Part shown: piece after piece, positions 48,101-59,412 of the stretch | Numbering within the stretch: the stretch's first letter is position 1 | How the letters are laid out: every line of letters begins with the position of its first letter | NCBI RefSeq assembly: GCF_030463535.1 | Contig: NC_132878.1 | Location: forward strand, 96,577,091-96,641,090 | DNA length: 64,000 bases | From: Salminus brasiliensis | Lineage: Eukaryota > Chordata > Actinopteri > Characiformes > Bryconidae | Direction of reading: 5' to 3' | Notes under the pieces: generated by a model | The model's input: only the letters and a program-made list of their open reading frames with translations | What the model was told of the DNA's origin: nothing | The model's database searches: none | Translations under genes and position numbers: made by a program

Positions 48101-48289
48101 AAGGAAAAAAGTAGCGTAGAAACCAGAAAAATCACCACGCTTTTGTTGTCCATTGTGCCTAGAGTCATACGAAACACTAAACTACCAAAGAAACTTAACT
48201 TAAAAACTTCTAAATTGGAAAAAAGTTAGAAAAAGCTCAGAAGTGAGCAGGAGCTGCTGCAACAGGCTGCCACCTCCGCGGCGCCATCT
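45155..48289 (-). mobile_element. Rex1-type LINE, apparently full length
   Basis: The 5' end near 48289 (GATGGCGCCGCGGAGGTGGC) has an untranslated leader, then an ORF at 48177-45403, and a 3' end with CCTTTATTAGTCCCGCAGTG and a terminal CTTAT repeat (45158-45176). It inserted beside or into the gypsy remnant that continues at 48290. No stop or frameshift interrupts the ORF. Confidence 0.9.
45403..48177 (-). CDS. Rex1-type LINE ORF: partial endonuclease plus reverse transcriptase (924 aa)
   Basis: Residues about 110-205 are the C-terminal half of an AP endonuclease (GDFNHA 152-157, LGRSDH 199-204). Residues about 460-700 are the reverse transcriptase (KPKKATGPDGIS 467-478, FFDFSSAFN 598-606, GAPQG 656-660, catalytic FSDD 687-690), followed by the usual LINE C-terminus. 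The segment between MGNVR (97-101) and SHVIMIAAYIPP (110-121) is only eight residues, whereas relatives have most of the endonuclease there, including its ETW motif. So the ORF has an in-frame deletion of roughly 100 residues. The protein likely lacks nicking activity but could keep RT. The gap size is from memory of the family. Confidence 0.85.
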   Translation of the reverse strand: MFRMTLGTMDNKSVVIFLVSTLLFSLFTTVSGDPVRSRAPIVYTRDQLLALSSAAVLPRERHDIPRELRRRRRGSRAGALCRARRRRYKPALPSVVMGNVRERGGMGNVSHVIMIAAYIPPSANVDSACDVLHSAVCRLQTQHPQALLLISGDFNHASPSSTLSTFTQYVTCHTRDMKTLDLLFANTKEAYNSSPLPPLGRSDHCLVHLLPVYKPIVHREPAVTRTVKKWSKESEEALKDCFETTVWEELCDPNGEDIDNLTHCITDYVNFCVDNTVPTKTVRCFSNNKPWNNPDIKALLKAKKRAFRSGDKDELKAVQRELRRKIREGKASYKRKLEEQLQQNNIRGVWKGLQTISGHTKSNSQVVGDQKWVNDLNLFFNRFDQSPSPAPTQTPLLYPHSAALPSCCPPPSSSLRTSGSQSSPPSSPNGSSSGSINQPFTHSSTQPPCSNLSFTTTQVRNELRKIKPKKATGPDGISARLLKSCADQLCRVVEHLFNMSLKLGRVPQLWKTSCVVPVPKTQHPKDLNSYRLVALTSHLMKSLERLVLNHIRPLVSPSMDPLQFAYQPGVGVDDAVIYLLHRALSHLEKPGSTVRITFFDFSSAFNTIQPGLLKDKLGHCGVDSHLSNWILDYLTNRPQYVRARDCVSDLVVSSTGAPQGTVLAPFLFTLYIADFMYSSTTCHLQKFSDDSVIVGLISNEEDSEYRELIQDFVDWCLQNHLQINAGKTKELVVDFRRCRHPPPSVNIRGMNIESVDSYKYLGVHLNNKLDWSVNTAALYKKGQSRLYLLRRLRSFGVQGALLRTFFDTVVASAIFYGVVCWGSSISTADKKRLDKLIKRAGSVLGCFLDPVQVVGDRRMTTKLASMLENSSHPMHETLAALGSSFSDRLHHPKCVKERYRRSFLPAAVRLHNQHCSQRTTYTHT

Positions 48290-48800
48290 AATAAAGATGG
48301 GAAACATGGGGAAACATGAAAAGAGTTGAATGAGGGGGAAGCTTGAGCTGGTAGCAAACGTCATAGATTTTTTTTGTGATAATGTATGGGCCAGTGTACT
48401 TAGCTTCGATTTTGCGGAGAGGATCCCCAGCCCTCATGCCCCATGTTGAAAGCCAGACTTGTAGGCTGGGGTTTCCCCTCTGCGCCGATCCACCTGTTCC
48501 TTGTAGCTCTGCAGGAAAGTCTAGATGTGCTGGTGCATGGAACACCAGATGTCTTTACTGTGGCACATCCATGCGTCCACTGCCGGCACCGGGGTCTTGG
48601 CGGCTAACACTCATGCCCAAATGTTCACAGAAGGCCCCCCAGACCCTGGATGTAAACTGACTGCCCCAGTCTGACAGGATGTCCTCTGAAATGCCGTAGG
48701 TGCCTGAGTGGTTTGCATGGTGGTGGGTAGCATGGTGACTGGGATAAAGCACACCCTGCGTGAAAATGAGTCCATGATGGCCCACCTCTGTAATACGAGT
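48290..48800 (-). mobile_element. Ty3/gypsy integrase fragment
   Basis: Minus-strand frames include [20 protein letters not shown] (integrase core, 48815-48555) and AKYTGPYIITKKIYDVCYQL with HVSHLY (C-terminal region, 48545-48288). They are out of frame with each other. Remnant only. Confidence 0.8.
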
Positions 48801-48848
48801 AACCTTGTAAGTCACTCTGGATAAGAGTATCAGATAAATGTAAATGTA
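48795..48848 (+). mobile_element. L2-type LINE 3' tail
   Basis: GTAAGTCACTCTGGATAAGA, then ATAAATGTAAATGTAA, as at the 3' ends of the L2 copies at 4338-4884 and 59413-61645. Confidence 0.65.
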
Positions 48849-48948
48849 AGAGCAGAACTGCTTTATTCACTTCCCACTTCACAATGCTCTATTTGTCTCA
48901 ATCCAGTCTCTCCCAGATCTCTCTGCTTATGTCAAATTCAAAGTTATA

Positions 48949-49597
48949 CACACATGGACAAAATTGTTAGGACCCCCAAATTTTTGGGATAGAAATAACT
49001 TGAATCTGACAAAAGTAATAATAAATAAAAAAGCTATGAAAATTAACCAATGAAAGTCAGACATTGCTTTTCAACCATGCTTCAACAGAATTATTTAATT
49101 ATAAAAAAATAAACTCATGAAACAGCCCTGGAAATTATGGTACCCTTAACCTAACAATCACTGCAATCAAACGATTCCTGTAACTGTCAATAAGACTTCT
49201 GCACCTCTCAGCAGGTATTTTGGCCCACTCCTCATGAGCAAACTGCTTCAGTTGTCTCAGGGTGCCTTTTCCAGACAGCATATTTCAGCTCCTTCCAAAG
49301 ATGCTCAATAGAATTTAGGTCAGGGCTCATAGAAGGACATTTCAGAATAGTCCAATGTTTTCTTCTTAGCCATTCTTGAGTGTTTTTAGCTGTGTTTTGG
49401 GTCATTATTCTGTTGGAAGACCCATGACCTGCGACTGAGACCAAGATTTCTGACACTGGGCATCATCGGATTTTCATTGGTTAATTTTCATAGTATTTTT
49501 ATTTTTTATTACTTTTGTCAGATTCAAGTTATTTCTGTGACCATTGTGGGTTTTTCTTTCATTAACCGAGGGGTACCAACAATTTTGTCCACATGTG
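48949..49597 (-). mobile_element. Tc1/mariner element, family 1, internally deleted
   Basis: TA-flanked with inverted ends CACACATGGACAAAATTGTT and ACCAACAATTTTGTCCACA. Only the C-terminal transposase coding part is left (SPDLNSIEHLWKELKYAV). Confidence 0.85.
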
Positions 49598-50369
49598 TAT
49601 GTATATGTAGGCTATATGTATATTTGCTATTACATACGGAACTAGTTCTTACCCTTTCTTAGGTTCACTGGTCTTGCACACAGAAGCATATATTACTCCT
49701 TCCGCTTGTAGTAGAGCCTTAGCAGGCTGAGTAATCTGCTTGTCTGAAAACTTCTTTGTTCACCATGTATGCTTCCTCCATCCTATGAAAAATGCAGCAG
49801 CAGTAAGATCTTTTTAAAAGAGAAACACTCATGGCAGTCAAGAGGTAGGGCTGCCATTAAAGCCGAAGGACATGTGCAGGGCTCCTCTCCAAAAGTGGAC
49901 ACCTGCACCAAATTAAAGGAGGAGCCAGGACTCTTGGAAAAATGAAGCTGAGCTGAGGGACTTTGGAACAATAACACCCTCGCTGGAGAGACTGAGCTAT
50001 AACTAAAAAGAGAAATTGGGCAGGATCAATTGGCCTGCAATTACACTATGTACTATGTACACTATGTACAAATGTTCATGGACACCCCATCTAATGAATG
50101 TATTCAGCTCCTTTACAGACAACCTCAGCATTGATAGCTCAGTGCTCTAACTGCTTAGCCAATGCAGCCCGCTGAGTGTGTATCCTGGTTCTAGTTTGTT
50201 CTTTATATTGTATCCAGGTGTTATCAGTATTTAGCCACACCCATCTGCTTGTCCTGACAATGACTATTGCTATAGAACTAAAAAGGTCTCTCTGCACATA
50301 CAGCCTGCCCTGATACACATGTTACAATCCCCTTAACCCCTTAAACAGAATACAACCGGCAGGCTGAAG

Positions 50370-50523
50370 GCCCCACCAGTTTGTACAGAAGTCCCTGTAG
50401 TTACTGAGTAATACACCTTAGTGTGTAATAAGCCTTGGAGTATTAAGCAACGATTGTTATGGTTGTGCATACTAAGGTGTATTACCCATTAGCTACAGGC
50501 ACTTCTGTACAAACTGGTGGGGC
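50370..50523. repeat. Near-perfect long inverted repeat, copy 2
   Basis: The arms begin GCCCCACCAGTTTGTACAG and end CTGTACAAACTGGTGGGGC, longer by several paired bases than the copy at 20972-21113. Confidence 0.85.
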
Positions 50524-52701
50524 TATTCTTTGTCAATAAGCTTTTTAATTGTGTAGAACAGCAGCAGAACTTTGAATTGTGCTGAATTGTGTTTTTCTCT
50601 GTTTGGATCTTCTCTTGTAGTGTAAAATAAAACTTTCTCCACAGTGAGAGGAGTGATCTACACTAAAGTAAGAAAAGATCTACAGTCCAGGAGCTGAACC
50701 AACACAACATCAACTAAAACCCAGTGAAGAGAATCTGGAGATAGATGTTAATGACTAATGGAATTGAGAAGAGATTGGATTCTTCTTGCTGATAAATGCA
50801 GTTGAAGTGTTAGCACACAAACACTTTTCAATAAGTGAAGTGTGACCAAATATTAAAAGCAGGGTTGGGAGGGTTCCTTTAAAATACTTTTGAATTACTT
50901 ATCTGTTCAAAAACACACATTCAACTTGACATTAATGGCATCATACCAAACAGTCCTGTGTCTGTACATCAAACAATCTCATATATAATAAACTAATACA
51001 GGGTTGAGTGATGCCATTTGTAGCAGAGTTGAAATTAAAATGAAGGGTTCTACTGTATTTACTGCAGGATTTATTGAGGAATCCTTTGGTTGCAATGATA
51101 ACCTGTTAAAAAATCTACAAGGATTTTTCAGCAGAGTGTATGAAGAACCATTAAACTAGACAATGAACCTTTTAAGCATTCAGATGGATCTTTGGACTGT
51201 CATGGTTCTATACAGAACCCCAGCATGAAGTAAATAACCCAGCCCAAGTGTGTGTGGTATGTTTGACTCTGTTCAAAATGTATAAATCTTTTATTCTGAC
51301 TACTTTCATTTGTAATTGAGCCATTCATTCATTTTATAGTTCAGGCTGCTCTACAGACATGTCAGAAACCCCAGAAAGAAAGTGACCACTGCAGGTTCTG
51401 TGAGGATGGTTCTGTTTAACTGAGAAGCTGTTTCCAAGATGCATGTTTACATGTCGAAAAGGAGAAATCAAGACCCTGACATCCAGCAATCTGAGAGGGT
51501 GGGCAGCAGAGACTATTGTGAGACTTCACATTAACACATTGACCACATCTACATTCTTTTTAGCAGCTGTAAGATTGCTCGTTTCTGCATGCTCAGACTA
51601 GCACAATGCCTTACACTCTAAGCAGAATGTAATCTATGAAGAACAGAAAAAGGATTCTTGGACTGGTAAGAAAACTAGAGCACTTTTCTTGTGCTGTATG
51701 GAACCATCTACCAAGTCTTTCCACCAATTTGAAGAACCCTTTACCCAGGCAAAGAACCATTTAAGCAGCCAGATGCATTGCCATATCCAATTCATGTTCA
51801 AATGGCATTGTCATGGTACTATTTAGAACTATTGCTTTTACACAAGAGCTCTCATTTCATTTTTAATTAATTTATTTTCTCTACCTAATTTGAAAGGCCA
51901 ATTATCCAAGCCCTGTTCATGCAAACTAGCAATGCCTCAAACACTTGGAGGGTGAAGTTAGAGACCTCGGTCACATGTTCCACCACCTCGATTTCTACTG
52001 CCGTTGATGCAGCATCGCTAGGACGCCAGTGCGGCTCTTGCAGTCTAATACAAAATAACTGCAATGTGGGGAGGAAGTGAGTGCCATCAACCCACCAACA
52101 TTTCTATTAATATCTGTGATAATACAGTGCGAAAATACAGTTCAAAGTTTTCCTGAATGTGTAGATCCTGTAGACTGTAGTAAACAAGCACCGAATATAT
52201 TCGTTCAGGTGAGTAAACAAAACATAAAGAATTTCAGGTTTAGGGTCAGAGTATCTCCTCACACAGTGATCTATGTCGATTGGGTCTCATTATAGAGAGC
52301 TGAGACTGTTGTGAACGTTTTAATTTAAGAACATGTGGGTGGTATCTGATATTTGAGTGCCATTAAATACAAATATGCAAAAAATGAGAAAAATATCCAT
52401 AGACTCCAGATTGTTCATTAAAACCAAACAAAGAAGCTGTTGCTGACCATCCCAGAGTCCAAATCTTAACATTGTTTGAAAAGAAAAAACCTGAAAACAT
52501 CTAAAAAATCTGGTATTATTATACAATTAAAGAATTGGTACTTAATGACATATTTGGCTGGAAATTAATAAATAAACTCTCTTGCATCTGCACAGTGCTG
52601 TACATCCTCACACTGCAAAAAAACCTGCAGATTCAGTTTCTCCCACAAAACCACTGTTCAGTGTTCGCACTCAGGTCAGTCACAGTGTGAATACTAATGA
52701 G
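50524..52701. other. Non-coding duplicated sequence
   Basis: The counterpart of 21114-24289. It contains the empty LINE target site at 50643-50648. No exon was recognised. Confidence 0.5.
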
Positions 52702-53164
52702 AAGGAGAACCAATGAAAATCAGAAATACTTTATTCATCCCAGGAGGGAAATTGCATTTGTTACAGTTGCAACCATTTAGTTCAAAACTCTACATAGGAT
52801 CTCTCACACATGGACTAATGGGAATGGCTCCAGTTTGGTTTGGGGGTTTAACTTGAGCAGTAACAGTCTGACCTAATTGGGTCAGATGCACACCTCTAGT
52901 TTAGAGCTTGCCAGGGACCTTTGCTTAGTTAGTGAGCTCGTTCCTTCTACCAGTGTATTTACAGCAGGTGGCTGGTTTGATGGTAATGCTAGTGTAAAAC
53001 CTGACTAATCAGCTAACTAACTAGAACTAGTTAGCTAACTAGAATTCATTACTATTCTAAACTAAGTGTCCCTATCTCATTCTCATGCTCTTCCGTGGAC
53101 TCCGCCCACAAGCCCTGTCAGGAGACGAGTGCACATGTTTAGCCGCTCTCCTGAGTCCCATTAG
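52702..53164. mobile_element. Insertion specific to copy 2, with LINE-tail-like start
   Basis: Absent from the corresponding point at 24290. ACTTTATTCATCCCAGGAGG then GAAATTGC resembles the 3' end of fish LINEs. The rest, up to CCCATTAGTCC, probably includes the 5' part of the LTR that is missing in copy 1 (CTCATGCTCTTCC is shared with the 44540-45140 element). Confidence 0.5.
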
Positions 53165-53992
53165 TCCAAATTCTCCTCCTTAACCTCATACACAACACCT
53201 GGGACTGTGGCTACTAAAACTCTGTGCGTTCATGAACTCACTGCCGTGAACTCGCTGTATCTTTCTGGATCCAGAGGTTTCCATAGCCAGCTCAAGGATT
53301 CTCCTTCAGTGTCACATCACCCGTGCTGTTTGGTCTTGGGTAGACCTGCTCGTGTTGTTTCTGTCTGGTGTTTTGTTGCTTTGTTTAATGGCCTACCTTT
53401 CTTTCCCTGTCTGTCCTAGTTTTGTTTTGTTGTTTAGTTCTGCCTTGAGTTTTGTATTACCCTGTCTCTGTCGAAGTGTTGCTTTGCATATTGTTTTGTT
53501 TTCCACCTGTTTTCTTAAACACCCAAGCCCTGCTTGTGGTTTTGTGTTCTTGTTAGTATCCCTGCCCTGCTTTGCACCCAAGCCCTGCTTGTGGTTTTGT
53601 GTTCTTGTTAGTATCCCTGCCCTGTTTTGCACCCAAGCCCTGCTTGTGGTTGTGAGTTCTCCTTCTGCCCTTGTCCCCTCCTCAGCTAGGCTCAGCAGTT
53701 TTTTGTTTATCCTGCCCCGTTTTGTTTTATGTCCAGTTTGTCCCCTGTTCACCCAAGCTCCATCCCTTCCCAGTCCCAGGTTTGTTGTTTTGCCTCAGTC
53801 CCACTTACACCACCTTCGTATTGTTTATTGGTTTTGTCCCTTAGTTTGCTGCTACCCTGGTTCATCCTTTCTTGTTTGTAAACCCTGCCTTGTGTTATCC
53901 TGCCTTTATTCATTAAAGTCTTGCATCAGCCATTCCCTGCAAGTGTTTCCTTGTTTGTCACTGCCACACCTGACCAGGCATGACACTAAGCT
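53165..53992 (+). mobile_element. Solo LTR-like element upstream of R5, copy 2
   Basis: Counterpart of 24290-25076. It has an internal tandem copy of about 60 bp (AAGCCCTGCTTGTGGTTTTG repeated at 53526, 53580). Ends CACACCTGACCAGGCATGAC. Confidence 0.7.
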
Positions 53993-54291
53993 ACAGAATC
54001 TATGAAACATTCATATTTAATAGTAATAGTTTTGTTTTCACATGTGTCCCCTCACTGTGACAAAAACAAGATAATTGACACTTTAGAGAGAATCTGTTGT
54101 TTTAGTGAATGCGCTGTAATTTATAATTATCAACAATTAAAAGGTTAGTCAAAGTAACAACCCAGCCAAATTGTTGAGCCTTAGTGTCAATTAACAGCAC
54201 ATACAGTGTCTATAAAACATTCTCCCTCTGGGGTCTCCCCTTTTTATTGCTTTTCAAAATGTAGTAATGACAAATATAAAAACAAAAATAA

Positions 54292-54292
<1 letters not shown>

Positions 54293-54357
<65 letters not shown>
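54293..54357. repeat. (TA)n microsatellite
   Basis: About 30 TA units. Copy 1 at 25375-25400 has a much shorter tract. Confidence 0.95.
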
Positions 54358-54359
<2 letters not shown>

Positions 54360-54689
54360 AAGAACTTACTTGAAAAAAATACTTTAATGTAAAGACTGAT
54401 TTCTACAAAGTAATATCAATGTATTAAAAATATTATGTATAATATTAGGAATATTAATTATATATTTGTAAATATTCACTACCTTTAAATCAATATTTAG
54501 AAAATGCACATTTGGCTGCAATAACAGAGTGTGAATAGGTCTCCTCTGGATACTGCAATTTTACTCCATTCCTTTTAGCAAAACTGCTCAAGCTCTGTCC
54601 GGTTGCACAGGGATCAGCCTTTTTAAGTCTAGCCAGAAGCAAACAGAGCAAACAGAGAGTCGATGCTGTCAGTTCTTCTTACTGATGGT

Positions 54690-54838
54690 GTGAAGATGGA
54701 GGCACAGTTGTGGTTTTTTGTAGGCTTCTCTTTTTAAACATGCACATATGCATCCTGGAGACTCTCTCAGTATACAGAACCACATGATTACAGGACCTTC
54801 ACTTACTGCTGAGAAGAGGCTCGTGCTCCACAGGAGGG
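54690..54838 (+). promoter_or_regulatory. R5 proximal promoter / 5' UTR candidate
   Basis: Same conserved segment as before R3, with RUNX core TGTGGT at 54709-54714 and GTGCTCCACAGGAGGG before the ATG. Confidence 0.5.
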
Positions 54839-57800
54839 ATGGGATTGCTGCACCTTTGGGTTCTGATTCTGCTCTTACTGACCGGTATGAAGCGTTACTA
54901 CTCTCTCTGTCTGGTCTTCTGATATCCTGCAGTTCTCACTGCAGCTGAGTAACGACTCAAGCAGCGAAAACCAATGTGTGTCTAAATTGGCTCACTTGTT
55001 CACTTGTAACTGTACTAAAGGTTAATTTCACACAGGAAGTACAGAACTGGTTTATATGAGTTATATTTGACATCAGTCCATAAGAAGTGCATTGATCCAT
55101 TTTTCAAATGCAGTGAAAGTACCAGCTCTGACAGAACAGAGATAGCTTCAAAGATAAACCAAACAAACTCAACCAAGCCAAAGAAAAGAGAATTTGGTGG
55201 GATTTCCACCTGTTTCTGTAGCTCTAGGCTAAGGCCTCCTCCTGTCACCAGGGGGAGGCCCTGAGTCACGCCAGCCAGTAATTGAGCCTGATTTACTACA
55301 CCTGGGCAGAAGGCTATATAAGCACTCGGATCCAGTTGCCCCACTGCTGGATCTTTGACTCTGGTTGAGGGCTTATATCAGCTACATTATTGAGCTGAAG
55401 GCTGAGTGGGTGTCACTCTCCTTCATGTGTTTCTCTGGTGTTTGTTTCCCTCTGTTTAAACACCAAGTTTCCCCTCAAGTTCCCTGTGTCTGTGCAGTTT
55501 GTGTGTGCGTGTGTGTGTGTGCCTGTGTGTCTGTGTGTGTGTGTGTGTGTGTCTGTGTGTGCGTGTTTGTACACATACATTTGTTTAGCAGAGGAAGGCA
55601 GGAGTGTCTGCCTTCCCTGTAATTCCTCAGTTTCTTTGTTTCTTCTGGGAGATCCTTTTGCCGTTAGTTTTAATTTTCCTCAAGCTTTTCAAGGTAGCCA
55701 GCGTTCTCCCCTGGCAGCCCTTGCCTTTTTGCGTGTTGGACGCAACATTTGCTTTGTTTTCCACCCATTATTAAATCCTCCCCTTTTAAGTTGTGTTTGT
55801 TGGCCGCTGTCATAAGTGTTGATCTCGCGACACGGAGGCCTGGGTTCGAGTCCCGGTGGCTTTATTTTCATTTCTATTTTGCCTGCTTTCAGACGTGCTC
55901 TGTACTTGTGGCCGTTTGTCATGTGGTCGTGGTAGCTCACTTAGTAGCACATCGGCCAGTCAACATGGTGACACACTTCAAAATAAAGTCTGTAGTATTT
56001 TAAATAGGATTAATGTATTATTAAAATGTATTATTCGGAGATAGGTGAATGTGTATGTTTCGCACCTTTTATTTAAATTGAGTTTAACAGATTTCTGCTG
56101 TTGGTTTCAATCATTTCCTCTTTTCGTCATTTGAAAAAAGTGCAGAGCCTAGAACATGATGTGGTGTTCATTTATAAGAAGGTGACGTCACAAAATATCT
56201 CTAAATATATATATCATCGCTGTCCAATGAAATACAATATGGTGACTTTACAGGAGAAGGAAAAAAACTCAGATTTTTGATTTCACTTAATTGTAGAGCA
56301 TTTCTATTGGTCCATTCATCCAAAAGAGGAAGAGTTATGAAATCGCTATTAATTAATCAGAAGATACAAATAGAGGGCATAGTTGCAATGTTTAGTAATG
56401 AACAATTTACCGAATTTCATATATAAACACTTGAAGTCTGAAAGTCTGAAATTAGTTTGAACATTTTTTATTTCATGTTTATTGTCATGTTTTCCAGGTG
56501 TTCCCTCAGACAGCAGTGAATGGGGTGTGAACTATACAGAGGCAATCTGTGCTGTGAGAGGATCTAATGTTATCATTCCCTGTTCTTATTCTTATCCTAA
56601 CTCAGAGATTCAGGCAGAATCAGTTCATTGGTGCTCCATGAACTTCAGCAAAGGAATCTGTCCTAAATCAGCATACTTTTATAACAGCAGCTCTACTAAT
56701 GCTTCAGAAGGCTTTCAGTATGCTGGAGACAAACAGTCAAACTGTACTTTATTAATCAGGAATGTACAGTTTAGTCATTCTGCAGAGTACAAATTCAGAT
56801 TTATAATTAATAATAAGACTGGTAGATGGACAGGTCAACCTGGAGTGACTCTTAAAGTTGGAGGTAAGCATTCAGATTAACATAAAACTCCTCATTATTC
56901 ATCTTTATTAAAATACCCTACCTGTACGTATTGTCTTTGATTCCTTTAGTAGAAACAAATACCTTATAGCTAAACTACATTTATTGGTGTGAAAAAGTTG
57001 GGGCACCCCTGGTCAAAATTAATATGATAAATAGTTAGGAAAGTAAATGATTACCCGATTCTCTTGATTTTGACTTTTATAATTTTGTAACTATGAAATT
57101 ATCTTAGCTCAGATTAACATAAAGCTCTTCATTATCAATTTAATTAAAACACCCTACCTTTACTTCATGTCTTTGATTCCTTTAGTAAAAACAAATACCT
57201 TACAGCTAAACTACATTTAGTGGTGTGAAAAAGTTAAATCAGTGGTGCTAAAAGTTTCAAAATGTCTTTTAACTTTCCATGGTCAAGACCTGTTAACGAC
57301 TTGTCAGTGATCATGATGGCCAGCACAAGGTGCAGTGGGAATGTCAAAGGAGCTCAGAGCAGATCTGAGAAGGATGTTCAAATATTTCTACAAGACAGGA
57401 AGATCTATTGGAGCTATTTCTAAACCATAGGTTCCAAGATCATCAGTTCAAACAACTGTACATATGTGCACATTATTAAAAGGTGGAAATTGGTTCAGAT
57501 GGTCAGAAACAATCCAACCAGTTATCCAGATATTATTGGGGTGCCGACAATGACATGGTAGTGCTCATGGTAGTGTGTGTGGTGCTGGTACTAGTATAGC
57601 AGATACCACAGTTTTATTTTTAGTGTTTAACATACGTCAGTGTTACTGCTAGGTTGAGAGCAAGACCACCATGCAAAAACATCCAGACGAGAAACTGACC
57701 ACTGATGAAGGGCTAGAGGGTGGCTAACAAACTATTCATCAACAGATGAGCTACAGTGTCTAACTGAACACCAAGTAGGTGGAGCTAGAAGAGAGGGGTT

Positions 57801-58201
57801 TCTGATAAAGTGTCCGGTTAGTGTATGTAAATAAAGCAATATTAGTGGGTCAGTTTTCATCACAGTGTTCTGAAATCAGCAGACTGGTTTAATGTGGAGA
57901 TGCTCTCCTAACCCTGATGTCCTCATGTGGACTCTCTCCTGCTCTCTGAAAGCTCTGCAGGTGATCAGGCAGTCTGAAAACGGGACTCTAAAGGAAGGAG
58001 ACTCTGTAAACCTGACTTGTGCTGTGAACTGCTCTCACAGCTCTCCACAGTTTGTGTGGTTTAAGGACAGTGAGCGTTTACCTGCATCAGGCTCCGTTCT
58101 CCACCTTCCTGCTGTAACCATGAACGATTCTGGGAGATATTCCTGTGCTTTTGAGACAGACGAGGCTGTGAGATCTGAAACACTCAGCATTAATGTTGAA
58201 G
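54839..58201 (+). CDS. R5: Siglec/CD22-like receptor, extracellular exons only
   Basis: Exons are 54839-54884 (signal, MGLLHLWVLILLLLT), 56498-56863 (V) and 57953-58201 (C2), all open with the family's phases. V is of the R3 type (EIQAESVHWCS, KGICPKSAYF) with ICAVRG, NCTLLI and YKFRF intact; C2 has LTCAVNCSHSSPQF and YSCAF. No transmembrane or tail exon was found between the C2 donor and R6; the duplication ends just after the C2 exon. If the C2 donor is not used, translation continues for 23 codons past the exon to a stop at 58270-58272, giving a soluble protein of about 243 aa. Whether R5 makes a secreted protein, splices into a distant exon or is dead cannot be told from sequence alone. 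Confidence 0.75.
55248..56000 (+). mobile_element. LTR-like element in R5 intron 1, copy 2
   Basis: Counterpart of 26281-27100, with the same TATATAAG box near 55316 and GGTTCGAGTCC near 55844. The GT repeat is shorter. Confidence 0.5.
56985..57080. mobile_element. Tc1 family-2 terminal fragment
   Basis: GGGGCACCCCTGGTCAAAAT is the terminus also seen at 63176 and, diverged, at 11024. Only about 90 bp remain. Confidence 0.6.
57215..57525 (+). mobile_element. Tc1-like 5' fragment (V-C2 intron of R5)
   Basis: Counterpart of 28150-28470 with GAAGATCTATTGGAGCTATT. Not coding. Confidence 0.5.
57530..57830. mobile_element. MITE-like repeat, copy 5 (V-C2 intron of R5)
   Basis: GGTGGAGCTAGAAGAGAGGG at 57780. 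Same relative position as in R1, R2 and R3. Confidence 0.8.
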
Positions 58202-58272
58202 GTGGGTCAAAAATCAATCAAAGGACTACTGCAAAAAAAAAGTTAGCTCTTTTGTTAAAAGAGTTAAAATAG

Positions 58273-58808
58273 TAGCTAAAATGAGTTCAGTTAACTGCAC
58301 TTTTGGATGGGGACATTACAATGCCTTTATTAACTATCCATCTTCTTCCCTCAACATGTTTTTCTAAACACGGCCTAGACAGCGAGCTAAACACGGTTTT
58401 AGAAATCTTTTAAGACAGCATCCAGATATGAGGTGCTTTTACTGAAAGGCATTGTGTTAAACTAAAATATAAAAACACATAAAGATGTTCATTTAGGACA
58501 GGTGAGCAAATACAACATGGACTGCATTGGATTACAATGTAAAGTCGTCAAGTTATTGCTATCTTATAACCATGTGGTTGTTATGGGTTACTGGTATCAT
58601 CATATCATAAGAAGTCTACACTAACATTTGCACCCTATTTATTTCTATATAAGCTGTATACAAGCCCAAATCACATCAGACCAAACAATCTGGAGATTGA
58701 ACAGTGTCTCAAACTGTGGAACAAGTTAGCTGTCAAAAATCTTTCAGTAATAGAACATTAAAAATAAGATTAATCAGGTCTTTAATCAGTAAAATTGAAT
58801 CATCTCAA
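58273..58808. other. Non-coding sequence after R5
   Basis: Searched for a transmembrane exon and none seen. GTATCATCAT then ATAAGAAGT near 58590 matches the sequence after the R1 C2 exon (6170-6195), linking the R1 and R5 3' flanks. Confidence 0.5.
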
Positions 58809-59412
58809 ACTCTACTGCTTTTATCCCACAGCCCACTCCTTTTATCCCAAACCCCAATACTTTCACCCCAAACCCCACTCCTTTCATCCCAAAGTCCACT
58901 TCTTTCATCCCAAAGCCTACTCCTTTTATCCCAAAGCCCAATACTTTTATTCCAAACCCCAATACTTTTATCCCAAACCCCAATACTTTCATCCCAAAGC
59001 CCACTCCTTTTATCCAAAAGCTCACTCCTTTTATCCCAAAGCCCAATACTTTCACCCCAAACCCCACTCCTTTCATCCCAAAGTCCACTTCTTTCATCCC
59101 AAAGCCTACTCCTTTTATCCCAAAGCCCAATACTTTTATTCCAAACCCCAATACTTTTATCCCAAACCCCAATACTTTTATCCCAAAGCCCACTCCTTTT
59201 ATCCTAAAGCCCAAAACTTTCACCCCAAAGTCCACTCCTTTTACCCCAAACCCCAATACTTTTATTCCAAAGCCCACTCCTTTCATCCCAAAGCCCAATA
59301 CTTTCACCCCAAAGTCCACTCCTTTTATCCCAAAACCCACTCCTTTCATCCCAAAGCCCAATACTTTCACCCCAAAGCCCACTCCTTTTATCCCAAAGCA
59401 CACTTCTTTCAT
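58809..59412. repeat. C-rich minisatellite, left part
   Basis: About 20-bp units such as CACTCCTTTTATCCCAAAGC and CCAATACTTTCACCCCAAAG, with higher-order repetition (58840-58960 recurs at 59040-59160). Long translations on both strands are artefacts of the repeat. Confidence 0.95.

Larger units (their letters stand above)
49595..58210. repeat. Segmental duplication block II, copy 2
   Basis: Corresponds to 20085-29155. It lacks the LINE and SINE of copy 1, has an extra segment at 52702-53165 and a long (TA)n at 54293-54357. Confidence 0.9.
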
